Below are positions 16,153-24,008 of a DNA stretch of 64,000 nt, one piece after another (the first letter of the stretch is position 1; every line of letters starts with the position of its first letter). Below the pieces are notes generated by a model. That model worked only from the letters and a program-made list of their open reading frames with translations. It was not told the origin of the DNA and did no database searches. The stretch is from contig NZ_CAKAKO010000001.1 in NCBI RefSeq assembly GCF_916700565.1, positions 186,001 to 250,000 on the forward strand, written 5' to 3'. The position numbers and the translations under genes were made by a program. This DNA comes from Xenophilus sp. Marseille-Q4582. Its GTDB lineage: Bacteria; Pseudomonadota; Gammaproteobacteria; Burkholderiales; Burkholderiaceae_C.

Positions 16153-16192
16153 AGTGCAAAAAAGTGCAGTTAAGTGGGAAAACGTGCCAGAA
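16153..16192 (+). promoter_or_regulatory. MraZ operator: four repeats at 10-bp period
   Basis: In the 260-bp gap between hslU and mraZ, an unusually AT-rich stretch, the motif (A/C)GTG(C/G) recurs at 16153, 16163, 16173 and 16183, exactly every 10 bases (AGTGCAAAAA, AGTGCAGTTA, AGTGGGAAAA, CGTGCCAGAA). MraZ is known to bind tandem direct repeats of about this size and spacing in front of its own operon in E. coli and Mycoplasma. It is therefore the likely autoregulatory site of the dcw cluster. No convincing sigma-70 hexamer pair was fixed here. Confidence 0.78.
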
Positions 16193-16240
16193 AGCTTGTT
16201 CTGAAGCGCTGGCAGGGTCCCAAACCGGGGAATCTGGGTC

Positions 16241-16669
16241 TTGTTCCAAGGCGCGTCATCGCTGAGTCTGGATGCCAAGGGGCGGTTGTCGGTGCCGACC
16301 CGGCATCGTGACGTCCTGCTCGCGACCGCCGGCGGCCAGCTGACCCTCACGCGCCATCCCCATGGCTGCCTGATGATTTTTCCGCGGCCGGAGTGGGAGA
16401 AGTTCCGCGACAAGATCGCGGCCCTGCCCATGAATGCCCAGTGGTACAAGCGCCTGTTCCTGGGCAGCGCCATGGACGTGGAGATGGACGGCACTGGCCG
16501 CGTGCTGGTGTCGCCCGAGCTGCGCGAGGCCGCAGGCATCACGCGCGAGACGCTGCTGCTGGGCATGGGCAGCCATTTCGAACTGTGGGACAAGGCCACG
16601 CACCAGGCCAAGGAGGCCGAGGCGCTGGCGGCCATGGACCCGCAGACCCTGCAGGACCTGGCTTTCTGA
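16241..16669 (+). CDS. mraZ: transcriptional regulator MraZ
   Basis: The 142-residue protein has two AbrB-like MraZ half-domains: [19 protein letters not shown] near the N-terminus and [22 protein letters not shown] from about residue 75. MraZ is a DNA-binding repressor of its own operon. The start is a TTG at 16241, because the family N-terminus [15 protein letters not shown] begins there; no ATG is available. Four 10-bp operator repeats end 49 bp upstream. It is the first gene of the dcw cluster, and its stop overlaps the rsmH ATG (TGATG). Confidence 0.95.
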   Translation: MFQGASSLSLDAKGRLSVPTRHRDVLLATAGGQLTLTRHPHGCLMIFPRPEWEKFRDKIAALPMNAQWYKRLFLGSAMDVEMDGTGRVLVSPELREAAGITRETLLLGMGSHFELWDKATHQAKEAEALAAMDPQTLQDLAF

Positions 16670-17619
16670 TGGAGCGGAACTTGAACGCTCCCCTGGTCCA
16701 CACCACCGTGCTGCTCGACGAAGCCGTGGACGCCTGGCTGGCCGGCGCGCCGGCCGGCGACGGCGGCGCCTCGGGCTGCTTCGTCGATGCCACCTTCGGC
16801 CGCGGCGGCCACAGCCGCCTGGGCCTGAGCCGCATGGCCGCCGACGCGCGCCTGATCGCCTACGACAAGGACGCCGAAGCGGTGGCCGAGGCCAGCCGCA
16901 TCGCCGACGCGCGCTTTTCCATCCGCCATCAGGGCTTCGCCGCCCTCGGGGAGCTGCCGCCGGGCAGCGTCGCCGGCGTGCTGATGGACCTTGGTGTCAG
17001 CTCCCCCCAGATCGACAACCCCGCACGGGGTTTTTCTTTTCGTTACGACGGCCCGCTGGACATGCGCATGGACACATCGCGCGGCCAGAGCGTGGCCGAC
17101 TGGCTGGCCACAGCCGAAACCCAGCAGATTGCAGAGGTGATCCGTGACTATGGCGAAGAACGGTTTGCTGTTCAGGTTGCAAAGGCGATTGTTGCTCGCC
17201 GACAGGAACGGGGCCCAGTTTCAACCACCGCCGAGCTGGCCGAGCTCGTGGCTGGTGCGGTCAAAACCCGCGAGCCGGGCCAGAACCCTGCAACGCGCAC
17301 ATTTCAGGCTCTTCGGATTTTCATCAACGCCGAGCTTGAAGAGCTGCAACAGGCGCTGAGCGCCAGCCTGTCGGTGCTGCAGCCGGGCGGCCGGCTGGCG
17401 GTGATCAGCTTCCATTCGCTCGAAGACCGCATCGTCAAGCAGTTCATCACCGAGCATTCCAAGGAGATCTACGACCGCCGCGCCCCGTTTGCCGCGCCCA
17501 AGCCCATGCGCCTGAAGGCGCTGGGCCGCATCAAGCCGTCCGAGGCCGAAGTGGCGGCCAATCCGCGCGCGCGCAGCGCCATCCTGCGCGTGGCCGAGCG
17601 CACCGAGGTGCCGGCGTGA
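16669..17619 (+). CDS. rsmH: 16S rRNA m4C1402 methyltransferase RsmH
   Basis: The 316-residue SAM-dependent methyltransferase (formerly MraW) N4-methylates C1402 of 16S rRNA. Visible motifs are the SAM loop [13 protein letters not shown], the [10 protein letters not shown] acidic strand, the [19 protein letters not shown] catalytic segment and the C-terminal [14 protein letters not shown]. The ATG at 16669 overlaps the mraZ stop and is the family start ([11 protein letters not shown] follows). About 17010-17340 is locally lower in GC and contains TTTTTCTTTTCG, but the reading frame is intact. Confidence 0.96.
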   Translation: MERNLNAPLVHTTVLLDEAVDAWLAGAPAGDGGASGCFVDATFGRGGHSRLGLSRMAADARLIAYDKDAEAVAEASRIADARFSIRHQGFAALGELPPGSVAGVLMDLGVSSPQIDNPARGFSFRYDGPLDMRMDTSRGQSVADWLATAETQQIAEVIRDYGEERFAVQVAKAIVARRQERGPVSTTAELAELVAGAVKTREPGQNPATRTFQALRIFINAELEELQQALSASLSVLQPGGRLAVISFHSLEDRIVKQFITEHSKEIYDRRAPFAAPKPMRLKALGRIKPSEAEVAANPRARSAILRVAERTEVPA

Positions 17620-17653
17620 TGCGTGCCGTTTCGTGCCGGACGCGGAGGCATCC

Positions 17654-18061
17654 GTGATCGCCAGGCTCAACCTCCTGCTGCTGATGCTCGTCATCGGCAC
17701 GGCCATGTTCCTGGTGCACACGCAATACCAGTCGCGCCAGCTGTACACGCAGCTCTACCGCGCGCAGGGCGAGGCGCGCCAGCTGGAGACCGAGTTCGAG
17801 CGCCTGCAGGTCGAGAAGCGCGCCCAGGCGACGCCGCTGCGCATCGAGAGGCTGGCCAAGGAGCAGATCAAGATGCGCACGACCACGCCGGCCATCACGC
17901 ACTACGTGCGGGCCGACGGCAGCGTGATCCCGGCCGTGGCGCCGCTGCCGCCGGCCGAGTTGGCGCGGCTGAATGCGATCGCCGCGCAGGCCGGCCGCGC
18001 GCCCAGTGCGCGCACGCCCCCGCCGCCCCTGCCCGCGGCCGCGCCCAGGAGCGCCCGATGA
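17654..18061 (+). CDS. ftsL: cell division protein FtsL
   Basis: This is a small bitopic division protein. An N-terminal membrane helix (ARLNLLLLMLVIGTAMFLVHT) is followed by a coiled coil of about 45 residues (RQLYTQLYRAQGEARQLETEFERLQVEKRAQ) and a Pro/Ala-rich tail. FtsL joins FtsB and FtsQ in the divisome and activates FtsWI. I chose GTG 17654 (MIARLNLL; 135 residues) because GGAGG at 17644-17648 sits 5 bases upstream. GTG 17633 would add seven residues with no ribosome-binding site. It overlaps ftsI by ATGA. Confidence 0.9.
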   Translation: MIARLNLLLLMLVIGTAMFLVHTQYQSRQLYTQLYRAQGEARQLETEFERLQVEKRAQATPLRIERLAKEQIKMRTTTPAITHYVRADGSVIPAVAPLPPAELARLNAIAAQAGRAPSARTPPPPLPAAAPRSAR

Positions 18062-19809
18062 GCAGCCGCCGCAGCGTGCGCTACACCACCAGCCCCCTGC
18101 TGGCGAGCAAGACGCCGGTCTGGCGCAGCAAGTTCATCGTCGCCGCCATCGCGCTGGGCTTCGTGGTGCTGGCCGCCCGCGCCGCCTACGTGCAGGTGAT
18201 CGGCAACGACTTCTACCAGCGCCAGGGCGTGGTGCGCTTCGAGCGCACGCTCACGCTGCCGGCCAACCGCGGCCGCATCCTGGACCGCAACGGGCTGATC
18301 CTGGCTTCCAGCGTGATCGCGCCCAGCGTCTGGGCCATTCCCGAGGACGTGGAACGCAACGACCCCGAGACGCGCGCCAAGCTGCGCCAGGTGGCGCAGC
18401 TGCTGGGCATGAAGCTGCAGGACCTGGACAAGAAGCTGGCCGACGAGGACAAGACCTTCGTCTGGATCCAGCGCCAGGTGGACGAGCCCATTGCCAAGCA
18501 GATCGCGGCGCTGGGCATCAAGGGCCTGCACCAGACGCGCGAATACAAGCGCCAGTACCCCGAGGGCGAGGCCGCCGCGCACGTGGTGGGCTTCACCAAC
18601 GTGGAAGACCAGGGCCAGGAAGGCATCGAGCTGTCCTTCAACAAGGCCCTGGGCGGCCAGCCCGGCTCGCAGCGCGTGATCAAGGACCGGCTGGGCCGCG
18701 TGATCGAAGGCGTGGGTGAGGTGACCCCGCCGGTGGACGGCAAGGACATCCAGCTGTCCATCGATTCGAAGGTGCAGTTCTTCGCCTACCAGAAGCTGCG
18801 CGACGCCGTGAACCAGCACAAGGCCAAGGCCGGCAGCGTGGTGGTGCTCGACGCGGTGACCGGCGAGGTGCTGGCGCTGGCCAACTACCCGAGCTACGTG
18901 CCCGACAAGCGCCAGAACCTCACGGGCGAAATGCTGCGCAACCGCGCGCTGACCGACACCTTCGAGCCGGGCTCGACCATGAAGCCGATCACCGTGGCCA
19001 TGGCCATGGAGGCCGGCCGCGTCAAGCCCAGCACGGTGATCGACACCAGCCCGGGCCGCTTCCAGCTCGGCGGCTTCACCATCCGGGACACCCACAACTA
19101 CGGTGCGCTCACGGTGGAGGGCGTGATCCAGAAGTCCAGCAACGTGGGCTCGATCAAGATCGCGCAGAAGATGACGCCGCAGGAGATGTGGGACACCTAC
19201 ACCGCGCTGGGCTACGGCCAGAAGCCGCAGGTGCAGTTCCCGGGCGCGGTGGCGGGCCGCCTGCGCCCCTGGAAGAGCTGGAAGCCGGTGGAGCAGGCCA
19301 CCATGTCCTACGGCTACGGCCTGTCGGCTTCGCTGTTCCAGATGGCGCAGTCGTACACCTCCTTCGCGCACGACGGGCGCATCGTGCCCGTGACCATCCT
19401 CAAGAGCAGCGAGCCGGCCGTGGGCCAGCGGGTGTTCTCGCCCGAGCATGCCGCCGCCGTGCGCAAGATGCTGCAGATGGCCGCCGGCCCCGGCGGCACC
19501 GGCCAGCGCGCGCAGACGGTGGGCTATTCGGTGGGCGGCAAGTCGGGCACCGCGCACAAGCAGGTGGGCAAGGGCTATGCCAGCAACAAGTACCGCTCCT
19601 GGTTCACCGGCATGGCGCCCATCGACAAGCCGCGCATCGTCGTGGCCGTGATGATCGACGAGCCCAGCGCCGGCCAGTACTTCGGCGGCACCGTGGCCGC
19701 GCCCGTGTTCAGCGAAGTGGTGCAGCAGACGCTGCGCATGATGAACGTGCCGCCCGACCTGGCCGTCAAGCCCATGGTCGTGACGCAGGACGTGGACGAG
19801 AGCTTCTGA
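18058..19809 (+). CDS. ftsI: septal transpeptidase FtsI (PBP3)
   Basis: The 583-residue class B penicillin-binding protein has an N-terminal membrane anchor (SKFIVAAIALGFVVLAARAAY), a pedestal domain with the RGRILDRNG-type motif, and a transpeptidase domain. Active-site motifs are SxxK in EPGSTMKPITVAMAME (Ser near 305), SxN in KSSNVGSIKI (near 361) and KSGT in GGKSGTAHKQ (near 495). It crosslinks septal peptidoglycan with FtsW. The start overlaps the ftsL stop and the end overlaps murE (TGATG at 19807-19811). Confidence 0.97.
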   Translation: MSSRRSVRYTTSPLLASKTPVWRSKFIVAAIALGFVVLAARAAYVQVIGNDFYQRQGVVRFERTLTLPANRGRILDRNGLILASSVIAPSVWAIPEDVERNDPETRAKLRQVAQLLGMKLQDLDKKLADEDKTFVWIQRQVDEPIAKQIAALGIKGLHQTREYKRQYPEGEAAAHVVGFTNVEDQGQEGIELSFNKALGGQPGSQRVIKDRLGRVIEGVGEVTPPVDGKDIQLSIDSKVQFFAYQKLRDAVNQHKAKAGSVVVLDAVTGEVLALANYPSYVPDKRQNLTGEMLRNRALTDTFEPGSTMKPITVAMAMEAGRVKPSTVIDTSPGRFQLGGFTIRDTHNYGALTVEGVIQKSSNVGSIKIAQKMTPQEMWDTYTALGYGQKPQVQFPGAVAGRLRPWKSWKPVEQATMSYGYGLSASLFQMAQSYTSFAHDGRIVPVTILKSSEPAVGQRVFSPEHAAAVRKMLQMAAGPGGTGQRAQTVGYSVGGKSGTAHKQVGKGYASNKYRSWFTGMAPIDKPRIVVAVMIDEPSAGQYFGGTVAAPVFSEVVQQTLRMMNVPPDLAVKPMVVTQDVDESF

Positions 19810-21344
19810 TGGCCCTGCAGTCCGCCTTCCTCCAGCCCCTCTTCGACGTCGACAGCGCCGTGCAGTGGCTGCGCGCGCGCGGTGCGAAGGCGCTGCGCGT
19901 GGACAGCCGCGCCGTGCAGCCCGGTGACGCCTTCATCGCCTGGCCGGGGGCCGCCACCGACGGCCGCGCCTATGTGCAGGCCGCATTGGCCCAGGGCGCC
20001 GTGGCCTGCCTGGTCGAGGCCGAGGGCGTGGATACCTTCGATTTCGGCAACGGTGAAGGCACGCTGGCTGCCGTGGCCAGCTACGCCGGGCTGAAGGCCG
20101 CCACCGGTCCCATCGCCGCGGCTTGGTGCAATGCGCCCTCGCAGGCGCTGGACCTGCTGGCCGTGACCGGCACCAACGGCAAGACCTCCACCGCCTGGTG
20201 GCTGGCGCAGGCGCTCAACGCCGGCGCGGCGCAGCCACAGTGCGCGCTGATCGGCACGCTCGGCGTGGGTGTGCCGCCTGAGCTGACCTACACCGGCCTG
20301 ACCACGCCCGACCCGGTCACGCTGCAGCAGAGCCTGCGCGGCTTCGTGGACCAGGGCTTCTCGGCCTGCGCGATCGAGGCCTCCTCCATCGGCATCGCCG
20401 AGCGCCGGCTGGACGGCACACGCATCGCGGTGGCCGTGTTCACCAACTTCACGCAGGACCACCTCGACTACCACGCCAACATGGACGCGTACTGGCAGGC
20501 CAAGGCCGAGCTGTTCCGCTGGCCCGGCCTGCGCGCGGCGGTGGTCAACATCGACGACCTGCGCGGTGCCGCGCTGGTGCAGGAGCTGCTGAACAGCGGT
20601 GCGCGCGGCCTGGATCTGTGGACCACCTCGGCCCAGGGCCGCCCGGCGCGTCTGAGCGCGCAGGGCGTGGGCTACGGCAGCCAGGGCCTGCAGTTCGACG
20701 TGGTGGAGCAGGGCCTGGCGCCCGCCCGCCTGGCCACGCGCCTGACCGGCGACTACAACGTGGCCAACCTGCTGGGCGTGATCGGCGCCCTGCGCGCGCG
20801 CGGCCTGGCGCTGCGCGAGGCGGTGGCCGCCTGCGCCGGCCTGGACAGCGTGCCCGGCCGCATGGAACTGGTGCCCGCGCCGGGCCCGAATGCCCCGCTG
20901 GCCGTCGTCGACTACGCCCACACGCCCGATGCGCTGGACAAGGTGCTCACCGGCCTGCGTGCCTTCGCCGACCAGCGCGGCGGGCGCCTGTGGTGCGTGT
21001 TCGGGTGCGGGGGCGACCGCGATCCCGTCAAGCGCCCGCTGATGGCGGCGGTGGCCGAAACGCGGGCCGACGCCGTGGTGCTGACCAGCGACAACCCGCG
21101 CAGCGAGTCGCCTGCGGCCATCCTCGCGCAGATCCTGCGCGGCTTCGCGAACCCCGATGCGGTGCAGGTGCAGCCCGACCGCGCCCGGGCCATCGCCGAC
21201 GCCCTGGCGCAGGCCGCGCCGGCCGACGTGGTGCTGATCGCCGGCAAGGGCCACGAGGCCTGGCAGGAGATCGCGGGCGAGCGCCATCCTTTTTCCGACC
21301 GCGCGCATGCGCTTGCGGCGCTGCAGGCCCGGGGCACCGCATGA
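19809..21344 (+). CDS. murE: UDP-MurNAc-tripeptide synthetase MurE
   Basis: The 511-residue Mur ligase has the ATP-binding motif VTGTNGKTSTAWW near 119-131 and the DNPR motif SDNPRSESP near 427-435, which is specific for meso-diaminopimelate rather than lysine. It adds meso-A2pm, made by DapF at 5107, to UDP-MurNAc-L-Ala-D-Glu in the cytosol. The carbamylated-lysine segment lies in NMDAYWQAKAELF. Overlaps by a few bases with both ftsI and murF indicate tight translational coupling. Confidence 0.97.
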   Translation: MALQSAFLQPLFDVDSAVQWLRARGAKALRVDSRAVQPGDAFIAWPGAATDGRAYVQAALAQGAVACLVEAEGVDTFDFGNGEGTLAAVASYAGLKAATGPIAAAWCNAPSQALDLLAVTGTNGKTSTAWWLAQALNAGAAQPQCALIGTLGVGVPPELTYTGLTTPDPVTLQQSLRGFVDQGFSACAIEASSIGIAERRLDGTRIAVAVFTNFTQDHLDYHANMDAYWQAKAELFRWPGLRAAVVNIDDLRGAALVQELLNSGARGLDLWTTSAQGRPARLSAQGVGYGSQGLQFDVVEQGLAPARLATRLTGDYNVANLLGVIGALRARGLALREAVAACAGLDSVPGRMELVPAPGPNAPLAVVDYAHTPDALDKVLTGLRAFADQRGGRLWCVFGCGGDRDPVKRPLMAAVAETRADAVVLTSDNPRSESPAAILAQILRGFANPDAVQVQPDRARAIADALAQAAPADVVLIAGKGHEAWQEIAGERHPFSDRAHALAALQARGTA

Positions 21345-22795
21345 CCGCTTCGACGACGCCGATGTTCACGCTGGCCGATGCCGCCGCCTGGGTGCCCGGC
21401 GCGCGCCTCGTCGGCGACGGCGCCACGCCCATCGCGCGCGTGCACACCGACACGCGCACGCTCGCGCGCGGCGACCTGTTCGTCGCGCTGAAGGGCGAGC
21501 GTTTCGATGCCCATGACTTCCTGCCGCAGGCCGGCGCGCAGGGCGCCGCGGCGGCCGTGGCGCAGGGCGGACTCGAGGCCGCGGGACTGCCGGGCCTCGA
21601 AGTGCCCGACACGCTCGCCGCGCTGGGCGCCATCGGCCGCGGCTGGCGCCGGCGCTTCACGCTGCCGCTGATCGCCGTGGCCGGCAGCAACGGCAAGACC
21701 ACCGTCACGCAGATGGTCGCGTCCATCCTGCGCGCCGCCGCGCCGGACGCCAGCCTGGCCACGGCGGGCAACTTCAACAACGAGATCGGCGTGCCGCTCA
21801 CGCTGCTGCGCCTGCGCCCCGGGCACCGGCTGGCGGTGGTCGAGCTGGGCATGAACCATGTGGGCGAGATCGCACGCCTGGCCGCCATCGCCGAGCCCAC
21901 CATCGCGCTGGTCAACAACGCGCAGCGCGAGCACCAGGAGTTCATGGCCACGGTGCAAGCCGTGGCGGCCGAGAATGGCGCGGTGTTCCGGGCGCTGCCC
22001 TCGGACGGCACGGCCGTGTTCCCGCAGGGCGATGCCTTCACCGAACTGTGGGAAGGCATGGCCCGGGAAGGTGGCCCGCGCCGCTGCCTGCGCTTCGGGC
22101 TGCATGCGCAGGCGGACGTGGCCCTGGCACAGGCCGCGTGGCGCAGCGACGACCGGGGCGGCGCCTGGGACTTCGAGGCCCGCACCCCGCTGGGCCCGGT
22201 GCGCGCGCGACTGGCGATCGCGGGCCGGCACAACCTGCACAACGCGCTGGCCGCCGTGGCCTGCGCGCTGGCGGCGGGCGTCTCGTGCGACGAGATCGGC
22301 GCCGGCCTGTCGGCCTTCGAGCCGGTGTCGGGCCGCTCGCGCAGCCTGCCGCTGCGCTGGCACGACGGCCGGGCGCGCACGCTGGTGGACGATGCGTACA
22401 ACGCCAACCCCGACTCGGTGCGTGCGGCCATCGACGTGCTGGCCGAACTGCCCGGCCCGCGCCTGCTGGTGCTGGGCGACATGGGCGAGGTCGGCGACCA
22501 GGGCCCGCAGTTCCATGCCGAGATCGGCACCTATGCGCGCGAGCGCGGCATCGAGCAGTTCTTCGCGCTCGGCGAGGCCTCGGCCCATGCCGTTGCGGCG
22601 TTCGACGCGCCCGGCGCGCGTCATTTCAAGGACATCGAGACGCTCAACGCCGCCGTGCTGCAAAGCCTGGATGCGGCGCAGAGCGTGCTCGTCAAGGGAT
22701 CGCGCTTCATGGCGATGGAGCGCGTGCTGCGCGCCATCCAGGCCCGGGCGCCGGCACACACCCACAACGAGGAGGAGACCGGTCATGCCCCATGA
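21341..22795 (+). CDS. murF: UDP-MurNAc-pentapeptide synthetase MurF
   Basis: The 484-residue Mur ligase carries the P-loop AVAGSNGKTTVTQM near 112-125, NFNNEIGVPLTLLRL and the C-terminal VLGDMGEVGDQGPQFHAEIG, which are MurF hallmarks. It adds D-Ala-D-Ala, supplied by Ddl at 30037, to the tripeptide. The ATG overlaps the murE stop (ATGA). The 3' end holds a strong GGAGGAGA at 22771-22778 that is too far (over 30 bases) from the mraY ATG to be its normal ribosome-binding site. Confidence 0.96.
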   Translation: MTASTTPMFTLADAAAWVPGARLVGDGATPIARVHTDTRTLARGDLFVALKGERFDAHDFLPQAGAQGAAAAVAQGGLEAAGLPGLEVPDTLAALGAIGRGWRRRFTLPLIAVAGSNGKTTVTQMVASILRAAAPDASLATAGNFNNEIGVPLTLLRLRPGHRLAVVELGMNHVGEIARLAAIAEPTIALVNNAQREHQEFMATVQAVAAENGAVFRALPSDGTAVFPQGDAFTELWEGMAREGGPRRCLRFGLHAQADVALAQAAWRSDDRGGAWDFEARTPLGPVRARLAIAGRHNLHNALAAVACALAAGVSCDEIGAGLSAFEPVSGRSRSLPLRWHDGRARTLVDDAYNANPDSVRAAIDVLAELPGPRLLVLGDMGEVGDQGPQFHAEIGTYARERGIEQFFALGEASAHAVAAFDAPGARHFKDIETLNAAVLQSLDAAQSVLVKGSRFMAMERVLRAIQARAPAHTHNEEETGHAP

Positions 22796-22810
22796 AACCG
22801 GCGCACGCCC

Positions 22811-23989
22811 ATGCTGATGAGCCTGGCCCAGTGGCTGCAGGCGCAGAACCCCGACTGGGGCTTCCTGCGCGTGTTCCAGTACCTCACCTTCCGCGCCCTG
22901 ATGGCCGCGCTCACGGCGCTGCTCGTGGGCCTGGTGGCCGGCCCGGCGGTGATCCGGCGCCTGCGCGCCCTCAAGATCGGCCAGCCCGTGCGCGGTTATG
23001 CGATGGAAACGCACCTGGTCAAGAGCGGCACGCCCACCATGGGCGGGGTGCTGATCCTGTTCGCCATCGGCGTCGCCACGCTGCTGTGGTTCGACCTGGC
23101 CAACCGCTTCGTCTGGATCGTGCTGTGGGTCACGCTGGGCTTCGGCGCCATCGGCTGGGTGGACGACTGGCGCAAGGTGGTCCACAAGGACCCCGAAGGC
23201 ATGCGCTCGCGCGAGAAGTACATGTGGCAGTCGCTGATCGGGCTGGTGGCCGCGGTCTACCTGCTGTTCGCGATCTCCGAAAGCTCCAATGGCCGCGTGT
23301 TCGAGCTCTTCGTGAACTGGGTGCGCGCCGGCTTCGCGATGGACTTCCCGCCCAAGATCGACCTGATCGTGCCCTTCTTCAAGGAGATCAGCTACCCGCT
23401 GGGCGGCATCGGCTTCGTGATCCTGACCTACCTGGTCATCGTGGGCGCGAGCAATGCCGTGAACCTGACCGACGGCCTGGACGGCCTGGCCATCATGCCG
23501 GTGGTGATGGTGGGCTCGGCGCTGGGCGTGTTCGCCTATGTCTCGGGCAGCGCAGTGTTCAGCAAGTACCTGCTGTTCCCGCACATCCCGGGTTCGGGCG
23601 AACTGCTGGTGGTCTGCTCGGCCATGGCCGGCGCGGGCCTGGCCTTCCTGTGGTTCAACACGCATCCGGCGCAGGTCTTCATGGGCGACGTGGGCGCACT
23701 GGCGCTGGGCGGCGCGCTGGGCACCATCGCCGTCATCGTGCGCCAGGAGATCGTCTTCTTCGTGATGGGCGGCATCTTCGTGGTCGAGGCGATCTCGGTC
23801 ATGGCCCAGGTGGCCTACTTCAAGTACACCAAGAAGCGTTTCGGCGAGGGCCGCCGCATCCTCAAGATGGCGCCGCTGCACCACCATTTCGAGAAGAGCG
23901 GCTGGCGCGAGACCCAGGTGGTCGTGCGCTTCTGGATCATCACCATGCTGCTGTGCCTGGTGGGCCTGTCCACGCTGAAGCTGCGCTGA
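22811..23989 (+). CDS. mraY: phospho-MurNAc-pentapeptide transferase MraY
   Basis: This is a 392-residue polytopic enzyme with about ten membrane helices. Signature sequences are [21 protein letters not shown] (the acidic pair near 117), [13 protein letters not shown] (near 214) and [14 protein letters not shown] in the last cytoplasmic loop. It transfers phospho-MurNAc-pentapeptide to undecaprenyl phosphate, making lipid I. It starts at ATG 22811, 15 bp after murF. The ATG at 22817 is an in-frame alternative. Confidence 0.97.
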   Translation: MLMSLAQWLQAQNPDWGFLRVFQYLTFRALMAALTALLVGLVAGPAVIRRLRALKIGQPVRGYAMETHLVKSGTPTMGGVLILFAIGVATLLWFDLANRFVWIVLWVTLGFGAIGWVDDWRKVVHKDPEGMRSREKYMWQSLIGLVAAVYLLFAISESSNGRVFELFVNWVRAGFAMDFPPKIDLIVPFFKEISYPLGGIGFVILTYLVIVGASNAVNLTDGLDGLAIMPVVMVGSALGVFAYVSGSAVFSKYLLFPHIPGSGELLVVCSAMAGAGLAFLWFNTHPAQVFMGDVGALALGGALGTIAVIVRQEIVFFVMGGIFVVEAISVMAQVAYFKYTKKRFGEGRRILKMAPLHHHFEKSGWRETQVVVRFWIITMLLCLVGLSTLKLR

Positions 23990-24008
23990 GCGGACCGGAA
24001 AGAACGCC

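Noticed and set aside
22785-22817. 10-codon ORF ([10 protein letters not shown]) between murF and mraY, with GGAGGAGA upstream
   Set aside because: It resembles a coupling mini-ORF, but it is very short and mostly overlaps murF; without comparison it cannot be told from chance.
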